From positions 62,001-126,000 of the forward strand of contig DATCMU010000050.1 in the NCBI GenBank assembly GCA_036563245.1: a stretch of DNA of 64,000 bases, written 5' to 3'. Shown one piece after another: positions 9,102 to 17,675 of this stretch. The number at the start of each line of letters is the position of its first letter. Position 1 is the first letter of the stretch. A program made the position numbers and the translations under genes. This DNA is from DATCMU01 sp036563245 (GTDB taxonomy: Bacteria > Pseudomonadota > Alphaproteobacteria > Rhizobiales > Devosiaceae). A model generated the notes under the pieces. It saw nothing but the letters and a program-made list of their open reading frames with translations. It was not told the DNA's origin and ran no database searches.

Positions 9102-10181
9102 TCAGTTCCGCCAGCTTGCCTTCTGTTTGAGCCTCATAACATATCCGATCACCTGTGCGACCGCCTTGAAATGTTCCTCGGGTATGGATTCATCGATGTC
9201 CACGGCACGGAACAGGGCCCGCGCCAGCGGCGGATTCTCCACCACCGGCACGTCGTGCTCCTTCGCCTTCTCGCGAATCCTGAGCGCCAGGGCATCGGTA
9301 CCCTTGGCGACGCAGAGCGGCGCGGGCATCGATGGGTCGTATTTCAGCGCCACCGCAAAGTGCGTGGGATTGGTGATGACCACGCTGGCTTCAGGCACGG
9401 ACGCCATCATGCGGCGCTGGCCGCGCTCGCGTCGCAATTGCCGGATCCGCGCCTTGATGTGCGGGTCGCCCTCCATGTTCTTGTATTCTTCGCGCACCTC
9501 TTGCACCGTCATCTTCTGGCGTTCCCACCAGCGGTGCCGCTGGTAGAAGAAGTCGGCCCCGGCAATCGCGGTGACAACCGCAAGGGTTACCCCGAGCAGC
9601 TGCACGCCCAGGTCCTTGACGATCTCGAGAATGGTCAACGGGTCGGCTGTGATCATCGTATCGAGGCGGTCGCGCTGCGGCCAAAGCACCAGGAACATGG
9701 CAACCGAGACGATACCGATCTTGGCCAGCCCCTTGGCGAAATTGACCAGCGCTTCCTGCGAAAACAGGCGCTTGGCGCCGGCGAGCGGCGATATCTTGGA
9801 CAGCTTCGGCGTTATGGGATCAGCCGAGAACAGCAGGCGGTGCTGCACCACATTGCCGACCAGTGCCGCCACGGCCAGCACGGCAAGCGGGGCCAGCGCA
9901 ACACCCATGACAGACCAGGCCAGCTTTCCCATGAAGATGGAGAATGAGGGTCCGCTGATATCGTATTGATCCGCGTCCGCCATCACCGCCCTCAGCGAAT
10001 TCATCAGGCTGGCGCTGGTGGCCGGCGCCATGATCGAGGCGATCATGGTGGCCGCAAGGATCATGAACCAGGTGTTGACTTCCTGGCTCTTGGCGACGTC
10101 GCCGCGCTTGTGTGCATCGTCCAGCTTCTTCTGGCTGGGATCTTCGGTCTGTTCCGACCTGTCCGGGGCATCTTCCGCCAT
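9102..10181 (-). CDS. flhB: Flagellar type III export switch protein FlhB
   Basis: Membrane component of the flagellar export gate that switches substrate specificity from rod/hook to filament proteins. The 359 residues contain an N-terminal cytoplasmic segment (EDPSQKKLDDAHKRGDVAKS), four predicted membrane helices, and the cytoplasmic domain with the autocleavage motif NPTH at 271-274. The spacing to fliR is only 1 bp, so the two are probably translationally coupled. It is the last flagellar gene of the flgB-flgC-fliE-fliQ-fliR-flhB run. Confidence 0.98.
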   Translation of the reverse strand: MAEDAPDRSEQTEDPSQKKLDDAHKRGDVAKSQEVNTWFMILAATMIASIMAPATSASLMNSLRAVMADADQYDISGPSFSIFMGKLAWSVMGVALAPLAVLAVAALVGNVVQHRLLFSADPITPKLSKISPLAGAKRLFSQEALVNFAKGLAKIGIVSVAMFLVLWPQRDRLDTMITADPLTILEIVKDLGVQLLGVTLAVVTAIAGADFFYQRHRWWERQKMTVQEVREEYKNMEGDPHIKARIRQLRRERGQRRMMASVPEASVVITNPTHFAVALKYDPSMPAPLCVAKGTDALALRIREKAKEHDVPVVENPPLARALFRAVDIDESIPEEHFKAVAQVIGYVMRLKQKASWRN

Positions 10182-10182
10182 C

Positions 10183-10950
10183 TCAACCCCTCAGCAACGA
10201 AAGCTGGGCCTCGAAATGGCTCAGATAGAGCCCCATCATCATCGTGATCAGCAGTGCGAAAAGCGCAAGGCCCAGCCCGATCGAGGCCGGCATGGCGATG
10301 AAATAGACCTGCAGTTGCGGCATCAGCCGCGACAGGATGCCAAGGCCGAGCGAGAACACCAGTCCGAACACGATGAAGGGCGCCGCCATCTGCACCCCGA
10401 TCCGGAAGGAATCCGCCAGTGCCATCAGCGCGCCCTTGGCGGCATCCCCCAGCATCAGCGGCGCATCGGGCGGGAAGACCTTGTAGCTGTCATAGATCGC
10501 CGCGAGCGCCAGGTGGTGGAGATCGGTCGCGAACACCAGCGTCACCGCGAGAACCGAAAGAAACGAACTGATCACCGCATCCTGCTGGCCGCCAAGCGTG
10601 GGGTCCGGGGAGTTCGCAAAGCTCAGGCCGGTCTGGAACGCAATGGTGGCGCCAGCCGCCTGCGTCGCCGCGATCACCATGCGAACGATTCCGCCCAGGA
10701 TGAAGCCGATCGCCAGTTCATGGCCGAGCGGCACGGCCAGAGCCAGCACGTCGGCGGGCATCGCGGGCAGTTCAGGCTGGACAAGCGGATAGAGGACAAG
10801 GCTCATCAGGAGCGCGAAGGAGAGCCGCAGCCGTGCCGGCACCATGCTCGAGCCAAGGGCAGGCATCAGCATGAGCAGCACGCCGACCCGCGCGAAGACC
10901 ACCAGATAGGCGAACGCTGCGTCCGGAAGCCAGTCAAGCGCGATGTTCAT
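10183..10950 (-). CDS. fliR: Flagellar export gate protein FliR
   Basis: Integral membrane subunit of the FliPQR export gate. It has 255 residues with six hydrophobic segments. The family landmarks include the N-terminal FARVGVLLMLMPALGSSMVPARLRL block and the conserved GHELAIGFILGG stretch. It begins 3 nt after the fliQ stop codon and ends 1 nt before flhB, in the usual fliQ-fliR-flhB order. Confidence 0.97.
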   Translation of the reverse strand: MNIALDWLPDAAFAYLVVFARVGVLLMLMPALGSSMVPARLRLSFALLMSLVLYPLVQPELPAMPADVLALAVPLGHELAIGFILGGIVRMVIAATQAAGATIAFQTGLSFANSPDPTLGGQQDAVISSFLSVLAVTLVFATDLHHLALAAIYDSYKVFPPDAPLMLGDAAKGALMALADSFRIGVQMAAPFIVFGLVFSLGLGILSRLMPQLQVYFIAMPASIGLGLALFALLITMMMGLYLSHFEAQLSLLRG

Positions 10951-10953
10951 GCC

Positions 10954-11220
10954 TCAGCCGCTCACGACGATCAGGTCGGCGACATGGTTCATGTAGGTGG
11001 CAAGGGTCGCCCCGATAAAGGGCAGCGCGATCAGCAAGGTGATGAAGATGGCGAGGATCTTGGGCACGAAGACCAGCGTCATTTCCTGGATCTGGGTCAG
11101 CGCCTGCAACAACGCAATCACGACGCCGACCGCGAGGCCCGCGATCATCATGGGGGCAGACACGATGATGAGCGTCCAGATCCCCTCTCTTGCAACGTCG
11201 AGTACTTCAGCCCCTGTCAC
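10954..11220 (-). CDS. fliQ: Flagellar export gate protein FliQ
   Basis: Small two-helix membrane subunit of the FliPQR gate. It has 88 residues, the family's standard length, with helices at about 16-38 and 50-72 and the conserved ALTQIQEMTL segment between them. Translation starts at GTG (11218-11220). It follows fliE by 17 bp. Confidence 0.97.
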   Translation of the reverse strand: MTGAEVLDVAREGIWTLIIVSAPMMIAGLAVGVVIALLQALTQIQEMTLVFVPKILAIFITLLIALPFIGATLATYMNHVADLIVVSG

Positions 11221-11237
11221 GTCGTCCCCGCCCCGCC

Positions 11238-11561
11238 TCAGATCGGCATGCGCATGATTTCCTCGTAGGCCGCGATCACCCGGTCGCGCACGGCGACCAT
11301 GCCCTGAATCGCCACCTCAGTCTGCGAGATTGCTGTCACCACGTCCACAGGATCCGCCTTCCCTTGCACCATTTGCATGGCCTGGGTATCCGAGGCCTTG
11401 CCCGCGTCGGACACCTGCTGGAGGCTCTCGGCAAGAAGCTTGCCGAAATCGGGACCGGTGCCGGCCCCTGCCGATGCCGCGGGGGCCTTGCCCGCCGCAT
11501 CCGAAACAAGGCGCTGCGCATTGCCATAGGCAGCCAGTGCGGCATTGAACGGCGTGCTCAT
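11238..11561 (-). CDS. fliE: Flagellar hook-basal body protein FliE
   Basis: Adapter that connects the MS ring to the proximal rod. It has 107 residues. The C-terminal half holds the family signature: VDVVTAISQTEVAIQGMVAVRD followed by VIAAYEEIMRMPI. The ATG at 11559-11561 is preceded by CGGAGT. It lies 41 bp after flgC in the same operon. Confidence 0.96.
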   Translation of the reverse strand: MSTPFNAALAAYGNAQRLVSDAAGKAPAASAGAGTGPDFGKLLAESLQQVSDAGKASDTQAMQMVQGKADPVDVVTAISQTEVAIQGMVAVRDRVIAAYEEIMRMPI

Positions 11562-11602
11562 CGACTACTCCGTTGATCCTTGTGCGTGAACGGGGCGGAA
11601 CT

Positions 11603-12016
11603 TCAGCCCTTGAGGATATCGAGGGTCCGCGTCAGCATCTGGCGCGTCACCGAGACGACATTGAGATTGGCCTGGTAGGTCCGCTGCGCGGCGCTCATGT
11701 CCATGGATTCGATGAGCGGATTGATGTTGGGGTATTTGACGAACCCCTTCGCATCGGCCGCCGGATGCCCCGGCTCATATCGGCTTTCGACGGCACTCTG
11801 GTCGTGCGAGACCGCGCCGAGCTGGACCTCGTAGCCCCCCACTTCGCTGTCGAAAACCGTCTTGAATGTCGGGATCTGCCGCAAATAGGGGTCGGAGCCC
11901 GGGGTCTTGCCCGTGGAATCCGCGTTGGCAAGATTCTCCGCAATAACCCGCATCCGCGCCGTCTGCGCGTGCAGGCCGCTGGCCGCTACCTTGAGCGAAC
12001 TCAGGAAGTCGTTCAT
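11603..12016 (-). CDS. flgC: Flagellar proximal rod protein FlgC
   Basis: Structural protein of the proximal rod. The N-terminal rod signature SLKVAASGLHAQ and the motif AENLANADST are present, and the C-terminal coiled region (MSAAQRTYQANLNVVS) is typical of rod/hook proteins. I chose the ATG at 12016 (137 aa), which has GCGGGGG upstream, over an in-frame ATG six codons earlier that would overlap flgB. The gap to flgB is 14 bp. Confidence 0.96.
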   Translation of the reverse strand: MNDFLSSLKVAASGLHAQTARMRVIAENLANADSTGKTPGSDPYLRQIPTFKTVFDSEVGGYEVQLGAVSHDQSAVESRYEPGHPAADAKGFVKYPNINPLIESMDMSAAQRTYQANLNVVSVTRQMLTRTLDILKG

Positions 12017-12030
12017 AGCCCCCGCCTGTC

Positions 12031-12438
12031 TCAAGCCGACCGCCCGATGGCGGTCCTTATCATCTGAAGTGAACGCGAATAGAGCGTGGTGACCGCCTGG
12101 TAGTCCATCTGGTTGGAGGCTACCTTCATCATCTCGTCCTCCAGATTCACGTCATTGCCTTCCGGGGTCACTTCGAAGCCTGTGCCCTGCTGCACGGCGA
12201 ATTCCGGCGACGTTCCGCCGCCAAGCGGGATGTACATCGGATTGGACGCCCCGGCCGAAACCTGCATCGCCAGGCGCTGTCCGACCTGCTCGGCCGGCTC
12301 GAAGGGCTTGAGGTCGCGCCCCCGATATCCCGGCGTATCCGCGTTCGCCACATTTTCCGCCAGGAGCATCTGGCGCGCCTGATGCCAGTGCATCTTGTCG
12401 CGCAGCGCCGCAAGCAACGGCATATCGCCTATACCCAT
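12031..12438 (-). CDS. flgB: Flagellar proximal rod protein FlgB
   Basis: Proximal rod subunit and first gene of the operon flgB-flgC-fliE-fliQ-fliR-flhB. It has 135 residues with the rod signature AENVANADTPGYRGRDLKPFE and a C-terminal helix ending in LYSRSLQMIRTAIG. The ATG at 12436-12438 follows AGGGGATT; Met6 is a possible alternative. A perfect CtrA box lies 46 bp upstream. Confidence 0.96.
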   Translation of the reverse strand: MGIGDMPLLAALRDKMHWHQARQMLLAENVANADTPGYRGRDLKPFEPAEQVGQRLAMQVSAGASNPMYIPLGGGTSPEFAVQQGTGFEVTPEGNDVNLEDEMMKVASNQMDYQAVTTLYSRSLQMIRTAIGRSA

Positions 12439-12483
12439 TGGGAGAATCCCCTATCGCAATAGGCAAATCCTGCCGGGTTCATG

Positions 12484-12499
12484 GTTAACGAGGCGTTAA
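12484..12499 (-). promoter_or_regulatory. CtrA box of the flgB operon (flgB/fliO intergenic region)
   Basis: On the minus strand the site is TTAA-CGCCTCG-TTAAC, a perfect match to the CtrA consensus TTAA-N7-TTAAC. It lies 46 bp upstream of flgB. The two TTAA half-sites also read in the fliO direction (141 bp upstream), so it may serve both operons. Confidence 0.8.
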
Positions 12500-12639
12500 G
12501 ATATCTCGCCGAATTACCCGCGCCGTTCGCAATTTGCACAAGATTGGGACTATGCTAGGCCGATATTGCCGGGTGACCGGCTCGTGTTGCGGTTCGTCAC
12601 GCCCCCAAGGCATCGGCGCGCGTCAATTGGAGGTACTCA

Positions 12640-13377
12640 ATGGGCTTTCTTTCGAGCCTTTTCGGCGGCCCGGACAATCCCTTGTGGACCGTGCTGCTGG
12701 CGCTTGGTTTTGTGCTGGTGCTGATCGTTCTGGGCGTCTGGATACTCAAGATGGTCTTCAACGCCTCGGGCAATGTCGCCCGCGCCCGTACCCGGCGCAT
12801 CGCGGTCATCGACAACGCCCCGGTCGACCAGCGGCGCCAGTTGCTTCTCGTGCGCCGCGATAACGTGGAACACCTCATTCTGATCGGCGGTGCGCAGGAT
12901 CTGGTTGTCGAAACCGGCATTCCCGTCACGCCTCCGCAGCCGGTTCGCCCGGCCAGGCGCCCGGTCCCGCAAAGCGGCGTCCATCCCGAGCCGCCGCTGC
13001 GCAATGCGCGGCCCCGCGCCGCGGTCGCGCGCGACGATGAGATGGATTTTGGCGCCGATGGAAACCCGGCCTCTCCCAGCGTGCTGCCGCAAAGCCCGCT
13101 CGACCAGTTGCGCGAACTCGGCCGGCCAGCGAACGAGCGCAAGGCACCTTCCCTGCGTCATCCGGGCCTCCTGCGCCCCGTCAGCCGCCTGGAGCCGACG
13201 GCCTTTCCCCAGGATCACGAGAAACTGGAACCCACCGGGATCGACTCAGATACAAGTGAACCGGACGTCGGGTTTGGACATCCCTCCTTTGGCGAGGACG
13301 AGGGACCCCAGTTAGGTGAACACGCGCAGGGTGACGACACGAGACGAAGCCGGGACAAGGCCGACACCGGGTTCTGA
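12640..13377 (+). CDS. fliO: FliO-like flagellar biosynthesis protein
   Basis: Likely the FliO chaperone that stabilises FliP during export-gate assembly. The 245 residues have one N-terminal transmembrane helix (about 14-38), then a short beta-rich domain with RTRRIAVIDNAPVDQRRQLLLVRRDN, the shape seen in FliO, followed by a long proline- and acid-rich tail with no recognisable domain. The ATG at 12640 follows GGAGGT. Its 3' end overlaps fliP by 62 bp in another frame. The identification rests on fold pattern plus position directly before fliP; sequence similarity in this family is low. Confidence 0.7.
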   Translation: MGFLSSLFGGPDNPLWTVLLALGFVLVLIVLGVWILKMVFNASGNVARARTRRIAVIDNAPVDQRRQLLLVRRDNVEHLILIGGAQDLVVETGIPVTPPQPVRPARRPVPQSGVHPEPPLRNARPRAAVARDDEMDFGADGNPASPSVLPQSPLDQLRELGRPANERKAPSLRHPGLLRPVSRLEPTAFPQDHEKLEPTGIDSDTSEPDVGFGHPSFGEDEGPQLGEHAQGDDTRRSRDKADTGF

Positions 13378-14128
13378 CCGGGCCGGTTCACGCCTTCGTC
13401 TTGCCCTTGGCGTTGTTCTGGCGGTCGCGGTCGTCGCGCTTCCCGCCGCAGCGCTCGCCCAGAACATATCGATAGACTTCGGCGACAACACCACCCTCAC
13501 CCAGCGCGCGGTTCAACTGATCGCGCTGATCACCCTCCTGTCGCTCGCCCCCTCGATCCTGGTGATGGTGACCAGCTTCACCCGCATCGTGGTCGTTCTG
13601 TCATTGCTGCGCAGCGCAATCGGACTTCAGACTGCGCCCCCCAACGCGGTGATGATTTCACTGGCCCTGTTTCTGACAGCCTTCATCATGGGCCCGACCC
13701 TGCAACAGACCTATGACGATGGTGTCGCGCCCCTGCTGGCCGGAAACATCGAGATCGGCCAGGCCATCGAGGATGGTTCGGTTCCCATCCACAAGTTCAT
13801 GATGGCCAATGTCCGGCAGGAAGACTTGAAGCTGTTTTTCGACCTCACAAACGAAACGGTGCCTGACGATCCCACCCAGGTGTCGCTGCGCATCCTGGTG
13901 CCGGCCTTCATGATTTCGGAACTGCGCAGGGCCTTCGAAATCGGCTTCCTGCTCTTCGTGCCCTTCCTGGTGATCGACATGGTGGTGGCTTCGGTCCTCA
14001 TGTCGATGGGCATGATGATGTTGCCGCCCGTCGTCGTCTCGCTCCCCTTCAAGCTGATCTTTTTCGTGCTGGTCGACGGCTGGCACCTCGTCGCGGGATC
14101 GCTCGTGCGCAGCTTCGTATCCGGCTAG
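13316..14128 (+). CDS. fliP: Flagellar export gate protein FliP
   Basis: Core membrane subunit of the FliPQR export gate. The 270 residues have an N-terminal cleavable signal (hydrophobic stretch ending in ALAQ near residue 49), unusual among gate proteins but typical of FliP. Signature blocks are TSFTRIVVVLSLLRSAIGLQTAPPN, ALFLTAF and PFKLIFFVLVDGW. The start is GTG (13316-13318), inside fliO; a later in-frame GTG is also possible. It stops at TAG 14126-14128, which is shared with the left edge of a palindromic repeat. Confidence 0.96.
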   Translation: MNTRRVTTRDEAGTRPTPGSDRAGSRLRLALGVVLAVAVVALPAAALAQNISIDFGDNTTLTQRAVQLIALITLLSLAPSILVMVTSFTRIVVVLSLLRSAIGLQTAPPNAVMISLALFLTAFIMGPTLQQTYDDGVAPLLAGNIEIGQAIEDGSVPIHKFMMANVRQEDLKLFFDLTNETVPDDPTQVSLRILVPAFMISELRRAFEIGFLLFVPFLVIDMVVASVLMSMGMMMLPPVVVSLPFKLIFFVLVDGWHLVAGSLVRSFVSG

Positions 14129-14232
14129 AGCATGTTCAGGAAAAGTGGGCACCGGTTTTCCGATTCGAACATGCGACCATTCAAGGACTTGGACCATGGC
14201 GTTATGATCCCGTCGAAAGGTGACATGGTCTA
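14127..14232. repeat. Dispersed double-palindrome element, copy 1
   Basis: A 106-bp intergenic element made of two palindromes. The first has an 8-bp outer stem GCATGTTC (14130-14137) / GAACATGC (14167-14174) and an inner stem GGAAAA / TTTTCC around GTGGGCACCGG. The second has GACCAT (14175-14180) / ATGGTC (14225-14230). It fills the whole gap between convergent fliP and the TPR gene. Its left edge overlaps the fliP TAG and its right edge supplies the TAG of the TPR gene. It resembles RIME-type intergenic elements of Rhizobiales in size and double-palindrome layout (inference). Confidence 0.85.
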
Positions 14233-17200
14233 GCCGGCCTTGGTGGTCTTTTGCGGGCCGGGCGCCAGCGCCCCGTCCGCCGCATACATCTCGCCATAGG
14301 ATGCAAGGAACGCGTTCAGCGAATCCATGCCGGCCACCTGCTGGGTCAGCTTGCGGAATTCGGCGCTGTTCACCCTGATCTGCCCGGTCACGAACTGGAA
14401 GACCGGCCATTCCGGCGCCTTCGACATCTGCTCGGAGAACTTGGCCTGGACGCGCGACAGTCCGATCCTGTCACCGGCCAGGACATAGGCCACCGCTGCC
14501 TTGACGATATTCATCCGCGCCGTCTGCGACAGCAGGTCGGAAGGGTCCTTGGGGGCGTATAGCCGTTCCAGGATCTCCCCGGCCTGGCGATAATGCTGCG
14601 CCTGCCAGTTCGCATCCACGCGCAAGAGGTCCGCGTCGCGGCCCTTGAGGTCGCCCAGCATGTCGAGCGCCAGGTCGTCGCGGCCAGCGTCGATCAGCGC
14701 CCGCGCCTCCAGCACCCGTCGTTGCCGTTCGAGCGACGGCGGAAGATCGGAAAGCCGGGTATCGTTGAGCGCCTTGAGCGCCTGATCGGGCCGATGGTTC
14801 GCGATTTCGATCACCGCCAGATCGGCCGCGATCTGGGCCCGCGCCGCGCCCTCAAGCCGATTGTCGATCTGGTAACGCAACAGGTCCGCGGCCTGCCCGA
14901 GAAGATCGACCTTCACCAGCCGCCGGGCGAGGTCGCGGATCATCTCGTCGCCCCTGGCCCCCGCCGGCGTCAGTTCGCGAAAGTCGTAGTAGAGGCTGAG
15001 CGCATCGACAGGCTGCATCTGGTCCGCCTTGCCGTTGAGATAGAGATCGACGAATTGCTTGCGCGCTTCATCGACCAGTTTCTGGACCGGCTCCGAAGTG
15101 CCGTGCGCCTCGGCGGCGGATTTGACGGTGTCGAAGGCGTCGCGATAATCCTTGTTCCGGAAATAGAGCTCGGCCAGGAAAGTCTGCATCTGGGCCTCGA
15201 GCGCGTCGCCCCGCCACACCATTGTCTGCTGGGAAAGGGCCCGCGCCGCCTTGGCCGTATCGAGCTTGCCCATCTTGTCCAGAACAAGAAGCGTCCGGTA
15301 GACCGCTTCGGCCCGGGTTGGACGGATGTCGGCGGTAATGACCTGGCCATAGGCATCGAGTGCCTCGTCGGGATGCCCTTCTTCTTCATCGACCCGCCCG
15401 TTGAACAGCCGGTAGAGGCTGGCCTGCTCGGCATCCAGCCGCTTGAAGTCGATCGCATCGAGCATGCGGGTCGCCAGCGCGGTGTCGCTGACTTCAAGCG
15501 CGGCACGCGTCGCAGCCAGGTAGAAGCGTGACTTGAGCCAGTCCGGATAGCTGCCGGCCACCGGCTCTGCGGCAAGCGCATCCACCCGCGCGCCGGCATA
15601 GTCGCGCGTCGCCGTCCGCGCCAGAGTGCGCCAGAACGAGGCGTCGACCTGTCCGGACATATTCTCGGCGTTCAGGATTCGAAGCGCATCGTCCGGCCGG
15701 TGCGCGATCACGTCGGCGGCCGCCTCCGTCATTGCGATCTGCTGGTCGAAATCGTGCTGGCTGACCTGTTCCTTGAGCAGGCTGACAACGCCAAGCGCCT
15801 CCTGCCCGAGCTGGTTGGCAAGGTATATCCGCGCCAGTTCCAGCCTTGCGGAATCGCGCAACCTCCCCTCGGAGACCGCAGCGCGCTGCATTGTCTGCTC
15901 GATCCGCGCCGTCAGGTCCGCCGGATTGGGTTCGATGAAGGACACCAGGTCGATATATCCGGCCCGCCGGTGGGCCGCGTCGCCCGCATCCGCGCTGCGC
16001 GCGTCGCCAGGCAAGGATACCGTGAGACCGTCCGTATCCCCGATCACCGCGAGATTGCCGTCGATATCCACCCTGACGTCGTCATGGTTCGGCTTGATCA
16101 CCAGGCCGTGCACCGAACGCAGGGCCGAGAAATCGACATAGTCGAGGCGCTTCACCGCGCCATGCGCCGGGGGATAGGCGGTAACCACATCCAGCACGTC
16201 GCCCACGTCGGGATCGCGCATCTGGTGCACCTTGTAGGGCTTGGCGAGGTCGGCAAACACCTCGTACTTGCCGTCGGGCTTCAACCTGGGCTTGAGCGAC
16301 AGCGGCTCCGTCGGGGCAAGTAGCGTATCCCCGAGCGACAGGACCCACGAGCGCCCTTCGGAGCCCAGGGTTGCGAGCCGGTCCACGGCCAGCGGGATCT
16401 TGACCACCTGCGTGTCGCCGGATCGCGTCGCCGAAAAACCGTTCGCCACCATGTCGAAATCGGCGTTCTTGTGCGGTGGCTCGATTGCAACAGGCGTATC
16501 GAACAGCAGCCACAAAGTATCGCCACGCCGGAACACCGCCGCGGGCGTGTCCACCTCGAAAGGAAAGGTTATGCGGATCGTCTTGCCCACGCTCTCGATT
16601 TTCGGCGTGATCGCCGTCTGTTCGCTGGGGGCGCGCTTGGCGGCTTCCGCCGCGCTGTCGCCCACCGGCGCGGGCTGGCCCGCCATTTCCTTTGAGGGCA
16701 CGGTGACGGATTTCATCAGGCTGGCAAGATCGACGCTGCCGGCATCCTGTTCCGGCAGGTCGATATCGAGGACGAACCGGCGCGGCGATTCCGCGTAGAA
16801 GCGTGGCTCGATGCCGTCCTTGAGCATGAGATTAACGTGGCTTCCGGTCGCATCGACCGTATCGGTGATCGCCGTGACCGCATCCGGCAGGCTGGCCAGC
16901 GCGGAAAAGAGGTCGATGGAAACCGGCCACGAGAAATCTATGCGTCCGCTGGTGCCGTTCTGGGCATATTTGGCCTTGGTATCCGCGCTCCAGTCGAACT
17001 GCAGGCGGTAGAAAGTGGGGTGACGCCCGGCGCGCACCTCGATTTTCGGGGGATCGGTCTTTGCCAGTTCGGCCATGCGACGCTGCTCGGCGTTGAGCTC
17101 GGCGTCCTTGGCGCGTTTGGCCAGCGCATCGACCACGCCAGCGGGCAGCGACGGCGGCAACCCCTGCCAGCCGCTGGGGAGCAGGTCGATATAGATCTGC

Positions 17201-17580
17201 TCGCCCGCTTCCATGGTGTGGATATCGACCTGGGCCTTCAGTCCGAAACGCAAGCCCTTGCTGTCCGGATCGACGCGGGCCACCGAAACGAAGTCCTGCA
17301 ACGTGCCCGACACGTCGGGCAGCTTCACCTCGACCGGCGACTTGAACTCGACGGCCAGAACGCCATTGTCCGATTTGACCGTATAGGCAGGAAGGTCGAG
17401 CCTGTCGGCGAAATCAAGGATCAGGCGACCATAACCTTGCCCGGTCTCAGCCTTCAGGATCAGCCGATCCGCCGCGCGCGCAACCACAGGCGCCGCGGCA
17501 AGCAGCAGCGCGAGCAAAAGCGCAAATAGGCGCGGCGCGGCTCCTGCCGCCCCAAACGTGGCATTCTTGCCTGCAGTCAT
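14230..17580 (-). CDS. Large exported TPR-rich protein of the motility locus
   Basis: Function unknown. The 1116 residues begin with a clear signal peptide (LLALLLAAAPVVARA, cleavage near 36). Two beta-rich AMIN-like segments follow (about 37-110 with LILDFADRLDLPAYTV, and about 180-270 and 330-400 with similar IRITFPFEV / LWLLFDTPV strands). From about 560 to the end it is alpha-helical, with tandem tetratricopeptide-like helices (LEVSDTALATRML, DEALDAYGQVI, LRYQIDNRLEGAARAQIAADL). It is the last gene of the fliL-fliM-DUF6468-motE run, 95 bp after motE. That suggests a periplasmic role in motor or flagellum stability, but this is inference. Its stop codon lies inside a palindromic repeat. 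Confidence 0.8.
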   Translation of the reverse strand: MTAGKNATFGAAGAAPRLFALLLALLLAAAPVVARAADRLILKAETGQGYGRLILDFADRLDLPAYTVKSDNGVLAVEFKSPVEVKLPDVSGTLQDFVSVARVDPDSKGLRFGLKAQVDIHTMEAGEQIYIDLLPSGWQGLPPSLPAGVVDALAKRAKDAELNAEQRRMAELAKTDPPKIEVRAGRHPTFYRLQFDWSADTKAKYAQNGTSGRIDFSWPVSIDLFSALASLPDAVTAITDTVDATGSHVNLMLKDGIEPRFYAESPRRFVLDIDLPEQDAGSVDLASLMKSVTVPSKEMAGQPAPVGDSAAEAAKRAPSEQTAITPKIESVGKTIRITFPFEVDTPAAVFRRGDTLWLLFDTPVAIEPPHKNADFDMVANGFSATRSGDTQVVKIPLAVDRLATLGSEGRSWVLSLGDTLLAPTEPLSLKPRLKPDGKYEVFADLAKPYKVHQMRDPDVGDVLDVVTAYPPAHGAVKRLDYVDFSALRSVHGLVIKPNHDDVRVDIDGNLAVIGDTDGLTVSLPGDARSADAGDAAHRRAGYIDLVSFIEPNPADLTARIEQTMQRAAVSEGRLRDSARLELARIYLANQLGQEALGVVSLLKEQVSQHDFDQQIAMTEAAADVIAHRPDDALRILNAENMSGQVDASFWRTLARTATRDYAGARVDALAAEPVAGSYPDWLKSRFYLAATRAALEVSDTALATRMLDAIDFKRLDAEQASLYRLFNGRVDEEEGHPDEALDAYGQVITADIRPTRAEAVYRTLLVLDKMGKLDTAKAARALSQQTMVWRGDALEAQMQTFLAELYFRNKDYRDAFDTVKSAAEAHGTSEPVQKLVDEARKQFVDLYLNGKADQMQPVDALSLYYDFRELTPAGARGDEMIRDLARRLVKVDLLGQAADLLRYQIDNRLEGAARAQIAADLAVIEIANHRPDQALKALNDTRLSDLPPSLERQRRVLEARALIDAGRDDLALDMLGDLKGRDADLLRVDANWQAQHYRQAGEILERLYAPKDPSDLLSQTARMNIVKAAVAYVLAGDRIGLSRVQAKFSEQMSKAPEWPVFQFVTGQIRVNSAEFRKLTQQVAGMDSLNAFLASYGEMYAADGALAPGPQKTTKAG

Positions 17581-17675
17581 TCTGGCTGCCGATCGACTGT
17601 TCTGTCCAACGCCACAGACTAGACACTTGGCTTTAACAGCCGATTACCGGCAGCCGCGCACAAGCGGATCGACCG

